In this document: one piece after another, positions 1 through 11,914 of the stretch
How positions within the stretch are numbered: position 1 is the stretch's first letter
How the letters are laid out: each line of letters opens with the position of its first letter
Source: Microbacterium sp.
GTDB taxonomy: Bacteria; Actinomycetota; Actinomycetes; Actinomycetales; Microbacteriaceae
NCBI RefSeq assembly: GCF_011620715.1
Contig: NZ_WOYP01000067.1
Location: forward strand, 52,607 to 103,820
Direction of reading: 5' to 3'
Length of the DNA stretch: 51,214 bases
Notes under the pieces: generated by a model
The model's input: only the letters and a program-made list of their open reading frames with translations
What the model was told of the DNA's origin: nothing
Database searches by the model: none
Position numbers and translations under genes: made by a program

Positions 1-27
1 GGGACGCGGCGCTTCGCGCAGCGTCCC
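1..27 (-). terminator. Hairpin downstream of rpsD, possible terminator
   Basis: gggacgc / gcgtccc stem (1-7 with 21-27) with inner GC pairs; lies just after the rpsD stop on the minus strand; cut by the window edge. Confidence 0.45.
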
Positions 28-36
28 GGCGCGGCG

Positions 37-666
37 CTAGCGCGCCGCGTAGTACTCGACCACGAGCTGGACGTCACCGGTCACGGGGACCTCGGCGCGC
101 TTCGGACGACGCAGCAGCGTCGCGTGCAGCTTGTCGAGCTCGACCTCGAGGTAGCCCGGAACCGGAGGCAGAACGTCGGCGTGACCGCCCGCCGCTGCCA
201 CCTGGAAGGGCTCGGTGCCCTCGCTCTTGGCCTTGACGTGGATGAGCTGACCCGGCTTCACGCGGAACGACGGGCGGTCGACGGTCTGGCCGTCGACGAG
301 GATGTGGCGGTGCACGACGAGCTGGCGGGCCTGCGCGGTGGTGCGGGCGAAGCCGGCGCGCAGCACGAGCGCGTCCAGACGCATCTCGAGGAGCTCGACC
401 AGGTTCTCACCGGTCAGTCCCTGGGTGCGGCGAGCCTCGTTGAACGTGTTGCGCATCTGCTTCTCACGGATGCCGTACTGCTCGCGCAGACGCTGCTTCT
501 CACGGAGGCGGACGGCGTAGTCGCTGTCCTGCTTGCGCTTGGTGCGGCCGTGCTCGCCCGGAGCGTACGGACGCTTCTCGAGGTACTTGGCGGCCTTCGG
601 CGTCAGCGGGATGCCGAGCGCTCGGGAGAGGCGGACCTTGCGGCGGTCCTGGGACTTCGTGGGCAC
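37..666 (-). CDS. rpsD: 30S ribosomal protein S4
   Basis: Translation VPTKSQDRRKVRLSRALGIPLTPKAAKYLEKRPYAPGEHG... with S4 domain (MRLDALVLRAGFARTTAQARQLVVHRHILVDG); GTG start preferred over the ORF-track ATG. Confidence 0.97.
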   Translation of the reverse strand: MPTKSQDRRKVRLSRALGIPLTPKAAKYLEKRPYAPGEHGRTKRKQDSDYAVRLREKQRLREQYGIREKQMRNTFNEARRTQGLTGENLVELLEMRLDALVLRAGFARTTAQARQLVVHRHILVDGQTVDRPSFRVKPGQLIHVKAKSEGTEPFQVAAAGGHADVLPPVPGYLEVELDKLHATLLRRPKRAEVPVTGDVQLVVEYYAAR

Positions 667-842
667 GGATGTGTCCTTCCAAAACAACATGGCCGCGTCT
701 TTCGCGGACTCATGGACGTATCTCCCGACCTGCCCTGACGGAGCGCACGTCGGGGCGCACCGAAGGTGTTGTGGGGGAAGGAGATACCCGAAAACTGCGT
801 TTCGAGCCGGTCCAGCTTAGCAGATCGGCGCCCAGCGCCTGG

Positions 843-2195
843 TCAGGCGCCGGAACCGAGGATGCGGCGGATCTTGTCGAGGCGGCCCTGCACATCGCGT
901 TCCTGCCCGTGGCTGGTCGGTTCGTAGTACCGCTTCGATGTCAGTTCGTCTGGCAGATACTGCTGGGCTACGACGCCGACATCGGAGTCGTGCGGGTACC
1001 GGTAGTCCTTGCCGTGGCCGAGCCGCTTCGCGCCCGGGTAGTGCGCGTCGCGCAGGTGGGGCGGGACGCGGCCGAAGCCGCCGGCGCGCACGTCCGCGAT
1101 CGCCTTGTCGATCGCCAGGTATGCGGCGTTCGACTTCGCGGTGGTCGCGAGATAGGCGGTCGCCTCGGCGAGCGGGATGCGGCCCTCCGGCATCCCGATG
1201 AAGGCAACAGCGTCGGCGGCGGCGACCGCGATAACGAGGGCTTGCGGATCGGCGAGTCCGATGTCTTCGGATGCCGAGATCACGAGGCGCCGCGCGATGA
1301 ACCGGGGGTCCTCTCCCGCCTCGACCATGCGCGCAAGATAGTGCATCGCCGCGTCCACATCGGATCCGCGGATCGACTTGATGAATGCGCTGATCACGTC
1401 GTAGTGCTCGTCGCCCTGGCGGTCGTAGCGCAGCAGCGCGCGATCCACGGCACTGGCCACATGGTCGGCGGTGATCTCCGATAGGGCCGGATCCGACGCC
1501 TCGTGGGTGTCGTCGTCCTCGACCGGCTCGGCGAGGGATGCCGCGGCCTCCAGCGCGGTCAGGGCTCGTCGCGCGTCGCCGGAGGCCAGTCGCACCAGGG
1601 CGTCGCGCGCCTCGGGCAGGAGTGTCACACCACCGCCCAGTCCGCGAGGGTCGGCGATCGCGCGGTCCAGCAGCATGCCGAGATCCTCGTCGGTCAGCGG
1701 CCGCAGGGTGAGCAGCAGCGACCGCGAGAGCAGCGGCGAGATCACCGAGAACGACGGGTTCTCGGTCGTGGCGGCGATCAGCACGACCCAGCCGTTCTCG
1801 ACTCCGGGCAGGAGCGTGTCCTGCTGCGCCTTCGTGAAGCGGTGGATCTCGTCGAGGAAGAGGATCGTCGACTGGCCGTAGAGGTCACGCTGAGTCAACG
1901 CCTCCTGCAGGACCTCCCGCACGTCCTTCACGCCCGCCGTCACCGCCGACAGCTCGACGAAGCGGCGACCGGACGAGCGGGCGATCGCCTGCGCGAGCGT
2001 CGTCTTGCCGGTGCCGGGGGGTCCCCACAGGATCACCGATGCCGCCGCCCCCGTCGAGATGTCGGGCCGGGCCAGCAGCACGAGAGGTGAGCCGGGCCGC
2101 AGCAGGTGCGCCTGGCCGGCGACCTCGTCCAGCGACGTCGGTCGCATGCGCACGGCGAGGGGGGTCTGCCCCTGGAAGAGCGCGGCGGAGGTCAC
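843..2195 (-). CDS. rarA: Replication-associated recombination protein A (RarA/MgsA AAA+ ATPase)
   Basis: [15 protein letters not shown], Walker [12 protein letters not shown], Walker [10 protein letters not shown]-terminal [19 protein letters not shown]. Confidence 0.95.
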   Translation of the reverse strand: MTSAALFQGQTPLAVRMRPTSLDEVAGQAHLLRPGSPLVLLARPDISTGAAASVILWGPPGTGKTTLAQAIARSSGRRFVELSAVTAGVKDVREVLQEALTQRDLYGQSTILFLDEIHRFTKAQQDTLLPGVENGWVVLIAATTENPSFSVISPLLSRSLLLTLRPLTDEDLGMLLDRAIADPRGLGGGVTLLPEARDALVRLASGDARRALTALEAAASLAEPVEDDDTHEASDPALSEITADHVASAVDRALLRYDRQGDEHYDVISAFIKSIRGSDVDAAMHYLARMVEAGEDPRFIARRLVISASEDIGLADPQALVIAVAAADAVAFIGMPEGRIPLAEATAYLATTAKSNAAYLAIDKAIADVRAGGFGRVPPHLRDAHYPGAKRLGHGKDYRYPHDSDVGVVAQQYLPDELTSKRYYEPTSHGQERDVQGRLDKIRRILGSGA

Positions 2196-2307
2196 GCACC
2201 CAGGCTAACGGCCGCATCCGACCCTCGGTGCGGCGCGGGTTTGGCCCCCGTCTCGGCGGCCCGTATGATCAACCCGCCCGGGTTGCCCGGCGAGCAAGGG
2301 AGGTCCC

Positions 2308-2553
2308 GTGGCGACCGGTGGAAAGCAGCGTGACACGCGTGCGGAGCGAGAGCGCGTGCGGGTCTATCAGGCCCGCCGGGCGCTTCACGTTGAGCAGTCA
2401 CGGCGCCGCACGCGCGACAATCTGATCGCCGGCATCGGTGGCGGACTGCTGATCCTCGCGGTCATCGGAGGCCAGGTGGCGTACTTCATGGCCGGGCCCG
2501 GCGCCCCGGTCCCGACCCCCTCGGCGACACCGTCCGCGACGCCCACCCTCTGA
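2308..2553 (+). CDS. Small single-TM protein with N-terminal basic region and Pro/Thr/Ala tail
   Basis: GTG start; RRRTRDNLIAGIGGGLLILAVIGGQVAYFMAGPGAPVPTP, one TM helix. Confidence 0.65.
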   Translation: MATGGKQRDTRAERERVRVYQARRALHVEQSRRRTRDNLIAGIGGGLLILAVIGGQVAYFMAGPGAPVPTPSATPSATPTL

Positions 2554-2660
2554 CCCGCCGACGGCGTCCTCTGCGCCCTCGGTGAGAGCTTCCGCCCGTA
2601 CTAGGCTTGGGAGCCGTCCATCCCCCACAGGCGGCGAGAGCCGCGATGAGGTGCATCCCG

Positions 2661-3937
2661 TGACTGCCGCAGCAGAGTCCACTCCCGAATCCGCCACCGA
2701 ACCCGCTCCTGAGACCGAACCGTGGGGACGCGTCGACGACGACGGCACCGTCTCGGTGCGCGAGGCCGACGGATGGCGCGTGGTCGGCCAGTATCCCGAC
2801 GGTTCGGCTGAGGAGGCGCTCGCGTACTACCGCCGCAAGTTCTCCGATCTGGCCAGCGAGGTCGCGCTCCTCGAGGTGCGCCATCGTCACGGTGGCGCAT
2901 CGACGGCAGACCTTCGCGCTGCCGCGAAGGCGCTGCACGCCAAGCTCCAGGACGCGGCCGCGGTCGGCAACCTCGCCGCGCTCGATGCCCGCGTGCTCTC
3001 GCTGACCGGAGCGCTCACGGAGGCAACCGCCACTGAGGCCGCCGCACAGCGTCTGGCAGTCGAGGACGCTGTGCGCGCGCGCACCGAGCTCGTCGAGAAG
3101 GCCGAAGCGCTCGCCGCCCGCGACCCGCACAGTGTGCAGTGGAAGCAGGCATCCGCCGATCTCGCATCGCTGTTCGACCAGTGGCAGGCGCAGCAGCAGA
3201 ACGGACCTCGTCTGCCGAAGTCGACCGGTCAGCAGCTGTGGAAGCGCTTCCGCGATGCGCGGGCGACCGTCGACAAGCACCGTCGCGAGTTCTACGCCGA
3301 GCAGGACGAGGCGCACAAGACCGTTCGCGACCAGAAGGTGCGTCTCGTCGAGAAGGCCGAGGCGCTGGCGCCGAAGGGCGAGGACGGCATCGCGACCTAC
3401 CGCGAACTGCTCGACCAGTGGAAGACCGCCGGCCGCGCCGGCAAGAAGGCCGACGACGCACTCTGGGCCCGGTTCAAGGCCGCTGGTGATGCCCTCTACG
3501 GCGCCCGCGGGGAACGCGAGGCAGCGGACGCCGAGGCATCGCGCGAGAAGTTGCACGCCAAACGCGCCCTCCTCGACCAAGCCCGCGTGATCGCCGACGA
3601 GCCGGATCTGGTCAAGGCCCGCAGCGCACTGACGGAGATCCAGCGTCAGTGGGACGACATCGGGCGGGTCTTCCCGCAAGACAAGGAGCGCGCGCTAGAG
3701 GACGACCTGCGCCGGATCGAGACGGCCCTTCGCGGTCGCGAAGAGACGGACTGGAAGCGCAACAACCCCGAGACCAAGGCGCGCGCGGACGAGATGACGC
3801 GTCAGCTGACCGAGGCGATTCAGAAGCTCGAGGATGAGCTGAGCAAGGCGAACAAGTCGGGCGATGAGGCGGCGATCGCCAAAGCGACCGAGGCGCTGGA
3901 TGCGCGACGCGCCTGGCTCACCGCCCTCGGCGGCTAG
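2661..3937 (+). CDS. DUF349 domain-containing protein
   Basis: Repeated coiled helical units with WK.A..A (e.g. LLDQWKTAGRAGKKADDALWARFKAAGDALY); GTG start MTAAAEST preferred. Confidence 0.85.
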
Positions 3938-4033
3938 GCCGCGGCTGGTCCCCGCGCCACCCTCCCGTCGCGGCGGGCGGCTTGTCCACAGACTCGCCGG
4001 GCGCGGTCCTGGGAGGACCACCCGTCGGGCACA

Positions 4034-4618
4034 GTGGCTCTCATGCCTTCACCGTTCCTGTACTTCGCGAATGATCGACTTTCGCCTGCCGAGCTGTCCG
4101 CCGCGCGCCTGGACGGGCACCTCGTGGAACTCGGTGAGGCCTACATCCCCGCCGACGCCGTTGAGACCCGCGCGCTGCGCGCCGGCTCGCTGAGCGGACT
4201 GCTGGGCGACAGCCTGGCGGCCACTCACCTCAGTGCGGCGTGGATTCATGGTGCGCTGCACGAGCCGCCCGCCCGTCACACCGTGCAGCGCGCTGTCGCG
4301 CGTCGTCTGCACCACGTGATCGGCCGCCGCCTGCAATACCGGGATCTCCGCGTGGATCCCGATGACCTGACGACGATCGGCGGGGTCCTGGTGACCCTTC
4401 CCGAGCGCACACTCGCCGACCTCTCGCGGGTGCCCGACGCCGAGTATGCTGCGGCGGGGAGGATGCTGGCGGATGCCCTCCCTGGGCTGGCGGCGCGCTC
4501 CATCCTCTGGCTCGAGTCCCACGGCGCCCTCCCCCACAAGCGGTCAGCTCTGGCATTCCTGCGCGAACTCGCCGAGCGCGAAAGCGCAGGCGCGGGTCAG
4601 GACGACGTGACGCGGTAG
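4034..4618 (+). CDS. Conserved actinobacterial protein, possibly AbiEi-antitoxin-like
   Basis: [10 protein letters not shown]...[15 protein letters not shown] arrangement resembles AbiEi-type proteins; no second toxin gene next to it. Confidence 0.5.
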   Translation: MALMPSPFLYFANDRLSPAELSAARLDGHLVELGEAYIPADAVETRALRAGSLSGLLGDSLAATHLSAAWIHGALHEPPARHTVQRAVARRLHHVIGRRLQYRDLRVDPDDLTTIGGVLVTLPERTLADLSRVPDAEYAAAGRMLADALPGLAARSILWLESHGALPHKRSALAFLRELAERESAGAGQDDVTR

Positions 4619-6861
4619 ACGTCGTACACGGCGTCGATGCGCCTCACGGCGTTGAGCACGCGCTCGAGGTGGACGATGTCGCCCATCTCGAAGACGAAGC
4701 GGCTCAGTGCGAGCCGGTCGTTGGTCGTCGAGACCGTGGCTGAGAGGATGTTCACGTGGTGCTCGCTCAGCACGCGCGTGACATCGCTCAGCAGCCCGGA
4801 GCGATCCAGCGCCTCGATCTGGATCTGCACGAGGAAGATGCTCTTGGCCGTGGGCGCCCATTCGACCTCGATGAGCCGCTCGGCGTCGTTCATGAGCGAT
4901 TGCACGTTCGTGCAGTCGGTGCGGTGCACTGATACGCCGCTGCCGCGGGTGACGAAGCCCAAGACCTCGTCGCCGGGGACCGGCGTGCAGCACTTGGCGA
5001 GCTTCACGAGGATGTCGGGCGATCCGCGCACGAGCACGCCGGAGTCGCCGCCGCGCGGCTGACGGGAACGCCCCACATGCGGAATGTCGATGGGTCCGGT
5101 CGAGGTGTCGTTCGCGCTGACGGCAGCGGTGACCTTTTCGATGACCGATTGCGTCGAGACGTGCCCCTCGCCGACGGCGGCGTACAGCGCGGTTACGTCC
5201 TCATAATTGAGCGCGCGAGCCACCTCGCCGAACGAGTCCTGGCTCATCAGGCGCTGCAGCGGCAGGTTCTGGCGGCGCATCCCGCGCGCGATCGCCTCCT
5301 TGCCCTGCTCGATGGCCTCTTCGCGGCGCTCCTTGGTGAACCAGCCGCGGATCTTGCTGCGGGCTCGGGTGCTCTTGACGAAGGTCAGCCAGTCCTGACT
5401 GGGCCCGGCATCCGGATTCTTCGAGGTGAAGACCTCGACCACGTCACCGCTCTGCAGTTCTGATTCGAGGGGCACGAGGCGGCCGTTGACCTTGGCGCCC
5501 ATCGTGCGGTGGCCAACCTCGGTATGCACGGCGTACGCGAAATCGACCGGGGTCGCGCCGGCGGGAAGGCCGATCACGCGGCCCTTCGGGGTGAAGACAT
5601 AGACCTCTTTGGCGCCGATCTCGAAGCGCAGGGAGTCCAGGAACTCGCCCGGATCGGCCGTCTCGGCCTGCCAGTCCGAGATGCGTGCCAGCCACGCCAT
5701 GTCGGTGTCGACCGACTTCGCGTCGGGCTTGCCGCCGGTCAGGCGCTCCTTGTACTTCCAGTGCGCAGCCACCCCGTATTCGGCCTGCTGGTGCATCTCG
5801 TTCGTGCGGATCTGGATCTCCACCGTCCGGCCGCCGGGCCCGATGACGGTCGTGTGCAGCGACTGGTACAGGTTGAACTTGGGGGTCGCGATGTAGTCCT
5901 TGAAACGGCCCGGCAGCGGCGTCCAGCGCGCGTGGATCGCGCCGAGGACGGCGTAGCAGTCGCGGACGCTCCCGACGAGGACGCGGATGCCGATGAGGTC
6001 GTAGATGTCGTCGAACTCGCGGCCGCGAACGACCATCTTCTGGTAGACCGAATAGAGCTGTTTCGGACGGCCCATGACGCGCCCGCGAATGCGCAGTTCC
6101 CGCAGGTCGGTTTCGACCGCGTCGATGACGCTCTGGACGTACTGCTCGCGCTGCGGCGTGCGCTGCAGGACGAGGCTCTCGATCTCGGCGTAGAGCTTCG
6201 GATGCAGCACCGCGAACGAGAGGTCCTCGAGTTCGGACTTGATCGTCTGGATGCCGAGCCGATGCGCGAGCGGCGCGTAGATCTCGAGGGTCTCGGTGGC
6301 CTTCTTCTGCGCCTTCTCGGGCGGCACGAAGCCCCAGGTGCGAGCGTTGTGCAGACGGTCGGCGAGCTTGATGAGCAGCACGCGGATATCGCGCGACATC
6401 GCGACGATCATCTTGCGCACCGTCTCGGCCTGCGCGCTCTCACCGTACTTGACCTTGTCGAGTTTGGTGACGCCGTCCACCAGCATCGCGACCTCGTCGC
6501 CGAATTCGGCGTTCAGCGTTTCAAGGGCGTACCCGGTGTCTTCCACCGTGTCGTGCAGGAGCGCTGCGGCTATCGCCTTCGGGCCGAGGCCGAGGTCCGC
6601 GAGGATCTGAGCCACGGCGAGCGGGTGCGTGATGTACGGTTCACCGCTCTGCCTGGTCTGGCCTTGGTGTGCCTCGTCCGCGACCGTATAGGCGCGCTCG
6701 ATGATCGACAGGTCACCTTTGGGGTGGTGGGTGCGCACCGTCCGAAGCAGCTGTTCGACATCATCGCGTCGTGCGGACCGCGAGAATATGCGTGGGACGA
6801 GCCGGCGCAGCGACGATGCTTGGGCGGGCGGCGACTGGGCGGGAGGAACGGTCTCGGCCAT
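4597..6861 (-). CDS. rel: Bifunctional (p)ppGpp synthetase/hydrolase Rel
   Basis: HD domain ([37 protein letters not shown]), synthetase RVLVG...[20 protein letters not shown] and ACT domains. Confidence 0.97.
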   Translation of the reverse strand: MAETVPPAQSPPAQASSLRRLVPRIFSRSARRDDVEQLLRTVRTHHPKGDLSIIERAYTVADEAHQGQTRQSGEPYITHPLAVAQILADLGLGPKAIAAALLHDTVEDTGYALETLNAEFGDEVAMLVDGVTKLDKVKYGESAQAETVRKMIVAMSRDIRVLLIKLADRLHNARTWGFVPPEKAQKKATETLEIYAPLAHRLGIQTIKSELEDLSFAVLHPKLYAEIESLVLQRTPQREQYVQSVIDAVETDLRELRIRGRVMGRPKQLYSVYQKMVVRGREFDDIYDLIGIRVLVGSVRDCYAVLGAIHARWTPLPGRFKDYIATPKFNLYQSLHTTVIGPGGRTVEIQIRTNEMHQQAEYGVAAHWKYKERLTGGKPDAKSVDTDMAWLARISDWQAETADPGEFLDSLRFEIGAKEVYVFTPKGRVIGLPAGATPVDFAYAVHTEVGHRTMGAKVNGRLVPLESELQSGDVVEVFTSKNPDAGPSQDWLTFVKSTRARSKIRGWFTKERREEAIEQGKEAIARGMRRQNLPLQRLMSQDSFGEVARALNYEDVTALYAAVGEGHVSTQSVIEKVTAAVSANDTSTGPIDIPHVGRSRQPRGGDSGVLVRGSPDILVKLAKCCTPVPGDEVLGFVTRGSGVSVHRTDCTNVQSLMNDAERLIEVEWAPTAKSIFLVQIQIEALDRSGLLSDVTRVLSEHHVNILSATVSTTNDRLALSRFVFEMGDIVHLERVLNAVRRIDAVYDVYRVTSS

Positions 6862-6934
6862 CCGATACTCCCCTCCGCTGGACCTCAATCCTACGCCCGC
6901 GGCGGTCAGCCCCCGCTGCAGGGAGAACCGGTGC

Positions 6935-7924
6935 TCAGACCGGCGCTCCGGCCCGCTCGCGTGCGCTCAGAGCCCGAGCATCGCGGGCCTTGACGTCTGC
7001 CTCGTTCTCGCGGAAGAGCGAGTACAGCGGAGCTGCGACGAACAGCGTGGAGTAGGCCGCGACGATCGTGCCGACGAAGATCGCCAGTGAGATGTCGGTC
7101 AATGTCTGCGCACCGAGCCAGAGCGCTCCGATGAAGAGAATCGCCCCGGTGGGGAGGATCGCCACGACCGTGGTGTTGATCGACCGGATCAGGGTCTGGT
7201 TCACGGCGAGGTTCACCGATTCGCCGAACGTGCGCCCCGAGATCTCACCGTCCTCGGTCGTGTTCTCCCGGATCTTGTCGAACACGACGGTCGTGTCGTA
7301 CAGCGCATACGACAGGATCGTGAGAAATCCGATGACCGCCGCGGGCGAGATCTCGAAGCCCCAGAGAGCGTAGACGCCGACCGTGATGACCAGCACGTCG
7401 AGCAGTCCGATGATCGAGGTGACAGACATCTTCCAGGTGCGGAAGTAGAGGGCAAGAATCAGGAAGGTCAGGGCGAGGAAGATCGCCAGACCCCAGAGCG
7501 ACTGGCGGGTCACGTCGGCGCCCCAGCTCGGTCCGATGAACGAAGAGGTGACCTCGCTGACCGGCACGGCGTAGGCCTCGGCGAGCGCGTCGGTGACCTG
7601 CTGCGTCTCGACGGGGGTGAGCTGATCGGTCTGCACCCGCACGGTGGCGTCGCCGACGGTGGTGACCTTGGTGGTCGCGTCCGGGACGACGGTGTGCACC
7701 GCGTCGGTTGCGAGCTGCTGATCGGGCGACGAGACCCCCGACACGGTGAACTGCGAGCCGCCGGTGAACTCGATGGAGAACTGGATGGGGCGAAACAGCG
7801 GCACCAGGGCGGACCCGATCACGAGGATCGACGCGATGATGAACCACAGGCGGCGTCGACCCACGAAGGGGAACGAGGTCTTGCCGGTGTAGAGATCGTT
7901 GCCGAGCTGGCTCATCGAGCGCAT
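6935..7924 (-). CDS. secF: Protein translocase subunit SecF
   Basis: [37 protein letters not shown]...IEFTGGSQF; the ORF track extends it spuriously upstream; start overlaps the secD stop (ATGA). Confidence 0.95.
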   Translation of the reverse strand: MRSMSQLGNDLYTGKTSFPFVGRRRLWFIIASILVIGSALVPLFRPIQFSIEFTGGSQFTVSGVSSPDQQLATDAVHTVVPDATTKVTTVGDATVRVQTDQLTPVETQQVTDALAEAYAVPVSEVTSSFIGPSWGADVTRQSLWGLAIFLALTFLILALYFRTWKMSVTSIIGLLDVLVITVGVYALWGFEISPAAVIGFLTILSYALYDTTVVFDKIRENTTEDGEISGRTFGESVNLAVNQTLIRSINTTVVAILPTGAILFIGALWLGAQTLTDISLAIFVGTIVAAYSTLFVAAPLYSLFRENEADVKARDARALSARERAGAPV

Positions 7925-9657
7925 CAGAGCTCTGCCCCCTTGTCGGTCTTCGACGGTTTGCCGGTGTCGGGCACCTTCGTCAGCTCGGCCTGCTTCCGCT
8001 CGGCGATCGTCTGACGGCGCTCCGCTTCGCCCCGCGAACGAGACGCGCGGCGATCTGCCTGGGTCTTCGTGCTCTGGGCCACCGGGGCACGGAACCGGGC
8101 GCGCCCGCGGTAGACGGCGCCGAGCGCGGCGGGATCCATTCCGGAGAGCGGATGCCCCGACCCGAAGAACTTGGTGCGGGCAAGCAACTGCATGACCGGG
8201 TGGGTGAACAGGATGAAGATCATGACGTCGATCACCGTGGTGAGTCCCAGTGTGAATGCGAAGCCCTTCACCGTGGCGTCGGCCAGGATGTACAGCACGA
8301 CGGCGGCGAGGATGTTGATCGACTTGGAGATGTAGATCGTCCGCTTCGCGCGTCCCCAGCCGTCCTCGACGGCGCCGGTGATCGACTTGCCGTCGCGCAG
8401 CTCGTCTCGGATGCGCTCGAAATAGACGATGAAGGAGTCGGCTGTGAATCCGATCGAGACGATCAGGCCGGCCACTCCGGCCAGTGACAGGCGGAAGCCC
8501 AAGCGCCACGCCAGGATGGAGATCGTGATGTACGTCAGCACACCCATGACCGCGAGCGAGGCGATGATCACGAGTCCGAGCGCGCGGTAGACGATGAGCA
8601 CGTAGATCGCGACCAGAGCCAGGCCGATCAGACCCGCAATGAGGCCGATCATGAGCTGCTGGGAGCCGAGTGTGGCCGAGATGGTGTCGGAGCTGACGAC
8701 CTCGAAGCTGAGCGGCAGCGCGCCGTACTTCAGCTGATCCGCGAGCACCTTGGCGCTGTCCTGCGTGAAGCTGCCCGTGATGCTGGGGTCGCCGCCGAGG
8801 ATGACCGCGTTCATCGACGGTGCGGAGAGCACATAGCCGTCCAGGACGAAGGCGAACTGGTTCAGCGGCGGGTTGGCGCCGTACAGGCGCTGGCTGATCT
8901 CGCCGAACGTCTTGGTGCCGGCGTCGTCGAACTTGAGGTTGACCGCCCACTGGCCATTCGTCTGCTGCAGGCCGAACGTCGCGTCGCTGATCGAGGATCC
9001 GTCGAGCTCGACCGGCCCGAGGATGTATTTCACCGTGCCGTCCGGGTCGCACGTGATGAGCGGCTCGTCCTTGGGCGCGTTGGCCGGATCGTTGTCGGGG
9101 TTCGCGCAGTCATACGCGAGGTACTCGGCCTGCAGGGCGGGGGTGATCCACGCGAGGTCGCTGCCGTTGGTCGGCGACGTCGTCGGGGTGGCCTCGAGCG
9201 AAGGGTCGGGGCTCGGATACGGCGTCTCCTTGCCGTCCTCGCCGACGAAGGTGGTCGCGGGCTGCCCGGCCACGAGCACGGCACGCAGCTGCAGCTGAGC
9301 GGATGCCTCGATGCGCTGACGGGTCTGCTCGTCTGCTTGACCAGGGATCTGAACGACGATGTTCTTGCCGCCCTCGGTGGTCACATCCGCTTCACCGACA
9401 CCTGAGGCGTCGACGCGCTGGCGGATGATCGTGACGGCCTGGTTCAGCTGGTCTTCTGTCGGTGCGGTGCCGTCGGCCGTCTGCGCCTCGAGGATGATCT
9501 GCGTGCCGCCCTGGAGGTCGAGCGCGAGCTCGGGAGTCCACGAACTCGCCTTGAACACATAGACGCCGAGCGCGTTGATGCCGAACAGGACGGCGGTGAT
9601 GATCAGAAGACCGGTCAGCGCACGCCAGGCATGCCGGACAGGAGTGGGGGTCGCCAC
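7924..9657 (-). CDS. secD: Protein translocase subunit SecD
   Basis: ALDLQGGTQIILEAQ, multiple TM helices, FERIRDELRDGKSI. Confidence 0.96.
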   Translation of the reverse strand: MATPTPVRHAWRALTGLLIITAVLFGINALGVYVFKASSWTPELALDLQGGTQIILEAQTADGTAPTEDQLNQAVTIIRQRVDASGVGEADVTTEGGKNIVVQIPGQADEQTRQRIEASAQLQLRAVLVAGQPATTFVGEDGKETPYPSPDPSLEATPTTSPTNGSDLAWITPALQAEYLAYDCANPDNDPANAPKDEPLITCDPDGTVKYILGPVELDGSSISDATFGLQQTNGQWAVNLKFDDAGTKTFGEISQRLYGANPPLNQFAFVLDGYVLSAPSMNAVILGGDPSITGSFTQDSAKVLADQLKYGALPLSFEVVSSDTISATLGSQQLMIGLIAGLIGLALVAIYVLIVYRALGLVIIASLAVMGVLTYITISILAWRLGFRLSLAGVAGLIVSIGFTADSFIVYFERIRDELRDGKSITGAVEDGWGRAKRTIYISKSINILAAVVLYILADATVKGFAFTLGLTTVIDVMIFILFTHPVMQLLARTKFFGSGHPLSGMDPAALGAVYRGRARFRAPVAQSTKTQADRRASRSRGEAERRQTIAERKQAELTKVPDTGKPSKTDKGAEL

Positions 9658-9695
9658 GAAGGGTCAGCTTTCTGAGAGCCCCGGAGGGCGTTCGG

Positions 9696-10151
9696 TCAGG
9701 CCTTGGGCTTGGTGTCCGCGTCGGTGTCGGGGTCGGCGGTGTGCTCAGCCTCGACGGCGCGTGCGTGGTCGTCGCTGATCGAGCTGATCGACCCGCTCGC
9801 GACACCGGCGATGTAGCCCGCCTCGTTCGCCTCGGCCTCGATGAACTCGTCCTCGGTGACCGTTCCCTCGGTCGGGTCCACGACACGGAGGATGGCCTGG
9901 CTGTGCACCTTGATCTCGACGCCCGGCGCGATCTCGACGACAGCGGGGCGGTCGAGATTGTCGGGGTCGAAGGAGACGATCGTGCCGTACAGGCCGCCCT
10001 GCATCAGCACCTCGGCGCCGGGGACCGTTTCGCGCGCCTTCTTCTCCTGCTCGATCTTCTGCTTCTGCGTGCGTCGGCGCGAGCTCCAGAACATGAAGCC
10101 GAGCAGGACGACCAGCAGGATGATGAGGCCGTAGTTGGAGAGGAATTCCAT
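9696..10151 (-). CDS. yajC: Preprotein translocase subunit YajC
   Basis: Short N-terminal TM, FWSSRRRTQKQKIEQEKKARETVPGAEVLMQGGLYGTIV; directly upstream of secD. Confidence 0.93.
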   Translation of the reverse strand: MEFLSNYGLIILLVVLLGFMFWSSRRRTQKQKIEQEKKARETVPGAEVLMQGGLYGTIVSFDPDNLDRPAVVEIAPGVEIKVHSQAILRVVDPTEGTVTEDEFIEAEANEAGYIAGVASGSISSISDDHARAVEAEHTADPDTDADTKPKA

Positions 10152-10232
10152 GGAGGCGAGAGCCTTTCGAATCAGGCGTGTGCCGTGGCGGCGCTGCCTT
10201 GCAGGAGGGAGTTAGGCGAGAGCCTCCAGCGA

Positions 10233-11255
10233 TTATAGATCATCGAATCTGAGCGCCGAGTCGACGTGTGAGGCGCCCATGTGCGCGAACGCCGACGGCA
10301 TCGCGATACGGCCGCGCGGTGTGCGGCCCATGAAGCCGATGCGCACGAGGTATGGCTCGACGACGGATTCGATCGTTTCGGCCTCCTCTCCGACGGCGAC
10401 CGCGAGCGTGCTGAGCCCGACCGGCCCCCCGCGGAACCGCCGTACGAGCGCATCGAGGACGGCGCGGTCGAGTCGATCGAGCCCGATCGCGTCGACATCG
10501 TACAGGTCGAGTGCGGCATCGACGGTCGTCGTGTCGCCGGCGCCCCCGCGAACGACCATGAAATCCCGCACGCGGCGCAGCAGCCGGTTGGCGATGCGCG
10601 GCGTGCCGCGCGACCGCCGGGCGATCTCGGCGCGCGAGGCGGGCGGCAGGTCGACCGAGAGCATGGCGGCCGAACGCTCGATCACCCGCTCCAGCTCATG
10701 TGGCTCGTAGTACTCGAGATGCGCGGTGAACCCGAACCGATCGCGGAGGGGGTTGGGCAGCAGCCCGGACCGCGTCGTCGCGCCCACGAGGGTGAACGGC
10801 GACAGATCGATCGGGATGCTGGTGGCACCGGCGCCCTTGCCGACCATGATGTCGATCCGGAAGTCCTCCATCGCGAGGTAGAGCATCTCTTCGGCGGAGC
10901 GTGCCATGCGGTGCACCTCGTCGATGAACAGCACCTCGCCGGGCGTGAGGCTGGACAGGAGCGCTGCCAGGTCGCCCGCGTGCTGGATCGCCGGGCCGCT
11001 CGAGAGCCGCAGCGGCCGGGCGCTCTCGTGCGCGACGATCATCGCGAGCGTGGTCTTGCCCAGGCCCGGCGGGCCGGACAGCAGGATGTGGTCGGCGGGC
11101 CGCTGCTGGATGCGGGCCGCGTCCAGCAGCAGCTGCAGTTGCCCGCGCACCTTCTGCTGGCCGACGAACTCCGCCAGGGATGCCGGCCGCAGGGCGCCTT
11201 CGATCGCGAGCTCCGCCTCGTCGACGGGCTCGTCGGCGTCGTGCACGTCATCCAC
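10233..11255 (-). CDS. ruvB: Holliday junction branch migration helicase RuvB
   Basis: [56 protein letters not shown]. Confidence 0.98.
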   Translation of the reverse strand: MDDVHDADEPVDEAELAIEGALRPASLAEFVGQQKVRGQLQLLLDAARIQQRPADHILLSGPPGLGKTTLAMIVAHESARPLRLSSGPAIQHAGDLAALLSSLTPGEVLFIDEVHRMARSAEEMLYLAMEDFRIDIMVGKGAGATSIPIDLSPFTLVGATTRSGLLPNPLRDRFGFTAHLEYYEPHELERVIERSAAMLSVDLPPASRAEIARRSRGTPRIANRLLRRVRDFMVVRGGAGDTTTVDAALDLYDVDAIGLDRLDRAVLDALVRRFRGGPVGLSTLAVAVGEEAETIESVVEPYLVRIGFMGRTPRGRIAMPSAFAHMGASHVDSALRFDDL

Positions 11256-11868
11256 CGGTGCGCTCCTTCCGCGCCGGACCGAGCGTCGCGAGCGTCAGGC
11301 GCAGGAGTGCCGGAACGGCCGCGCGCTCTGCGGGGCTCGCCTCCTCGACGGCGGATGCCACCGCCTCGCTCGCGGCGCGCTCGCTCCAGCCGAGGCCGAC
11401 GAGCGCCTGCGTGACCTGCGCGGCCACGCCGGGCGCGGCATCGGCACGCGCGGCTCCGCCCGAGCGCGGCGCGACGACCCTGCCGGCGAGCTGGACCACG
11501 ATGAGCTTCGCGGTCTTCGGTCCGATGCCCGACACCCTGCGAAACGGGGAATCGTCGTCGGCGGTGACCGCCTCCGCGATCTGCCCGACACTGAGGGCTG
11601 CGAGCACTCCCAGGGCCGACTTGGGACCGACGCCCGTGACGCTCAGCAGCTGCGTGAAGACGACGAGCTCGTCGTGGCTCTCGAAGCCGAACAGCGAGAG
11701 CGCGTCCTCCCGCACGATCAGGTTCGTGTGCAGATGCACGTCGTCGCCGACGTTTGTGGCGGCGGCGACATGCGGCGTGACCGCGACGGCCAGTCCGATC
11801 CCCCCCACCTCCACCACCAGCGAGTCCGTGTCGACGTGGGCGGCCCGACCGCGCAGCGAGGAGATCAT
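11248..11868 (-). CDS. ruvA: Holliday junction branch migration protein RuvA
   Basis: [28 protein letters not shown]...[18 protein letters not shown]; adjacent to ruvB. Confidence 0.96.
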   Translation of the reverse strand: MISSLRGRAAHVDTDSLVVEVGGIGLAVAVTPHVAAATNVGDDVHLHTNLIVREDALSLFGFESHDELVVFTQLLSVTGVGPKSALGVLAALSVGQIAEAVTADDDSPFRRVSGIGPKTAKLIVVQLAGRVVAPRSGGAARADAAPGVAAQVTQALVGLGWSERAASEAVASAVEEASPAERAAVPALLRLTLATLGPARKERTGG

Positions 11869-11889
11869 GTGCTCAGCCTACGAGCCGGT

Positions 11890-11905
11890 TCGCAGATTTG
11901 TTCGA
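11890..11905 (-). promoter_or_regulatory. Putative LexA/SOS box upstream of ruvAB
   Basis: TCGCAGATTTGTTCGA; 10/12 to TCGAAC-N4-GTTCGA with a perfect right half-site; 22-37 bp upstream of ruvA. Confidence 0.4.
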
Positions 11906-11914
11906 CCGACACGC

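Noticed and set aside
6935-9052. 705-aa ORF taken as a single SecF gene
   Set aside because: N-terminal 370 or so residues are an off-frame reading of secD; true secF starts at 7924.
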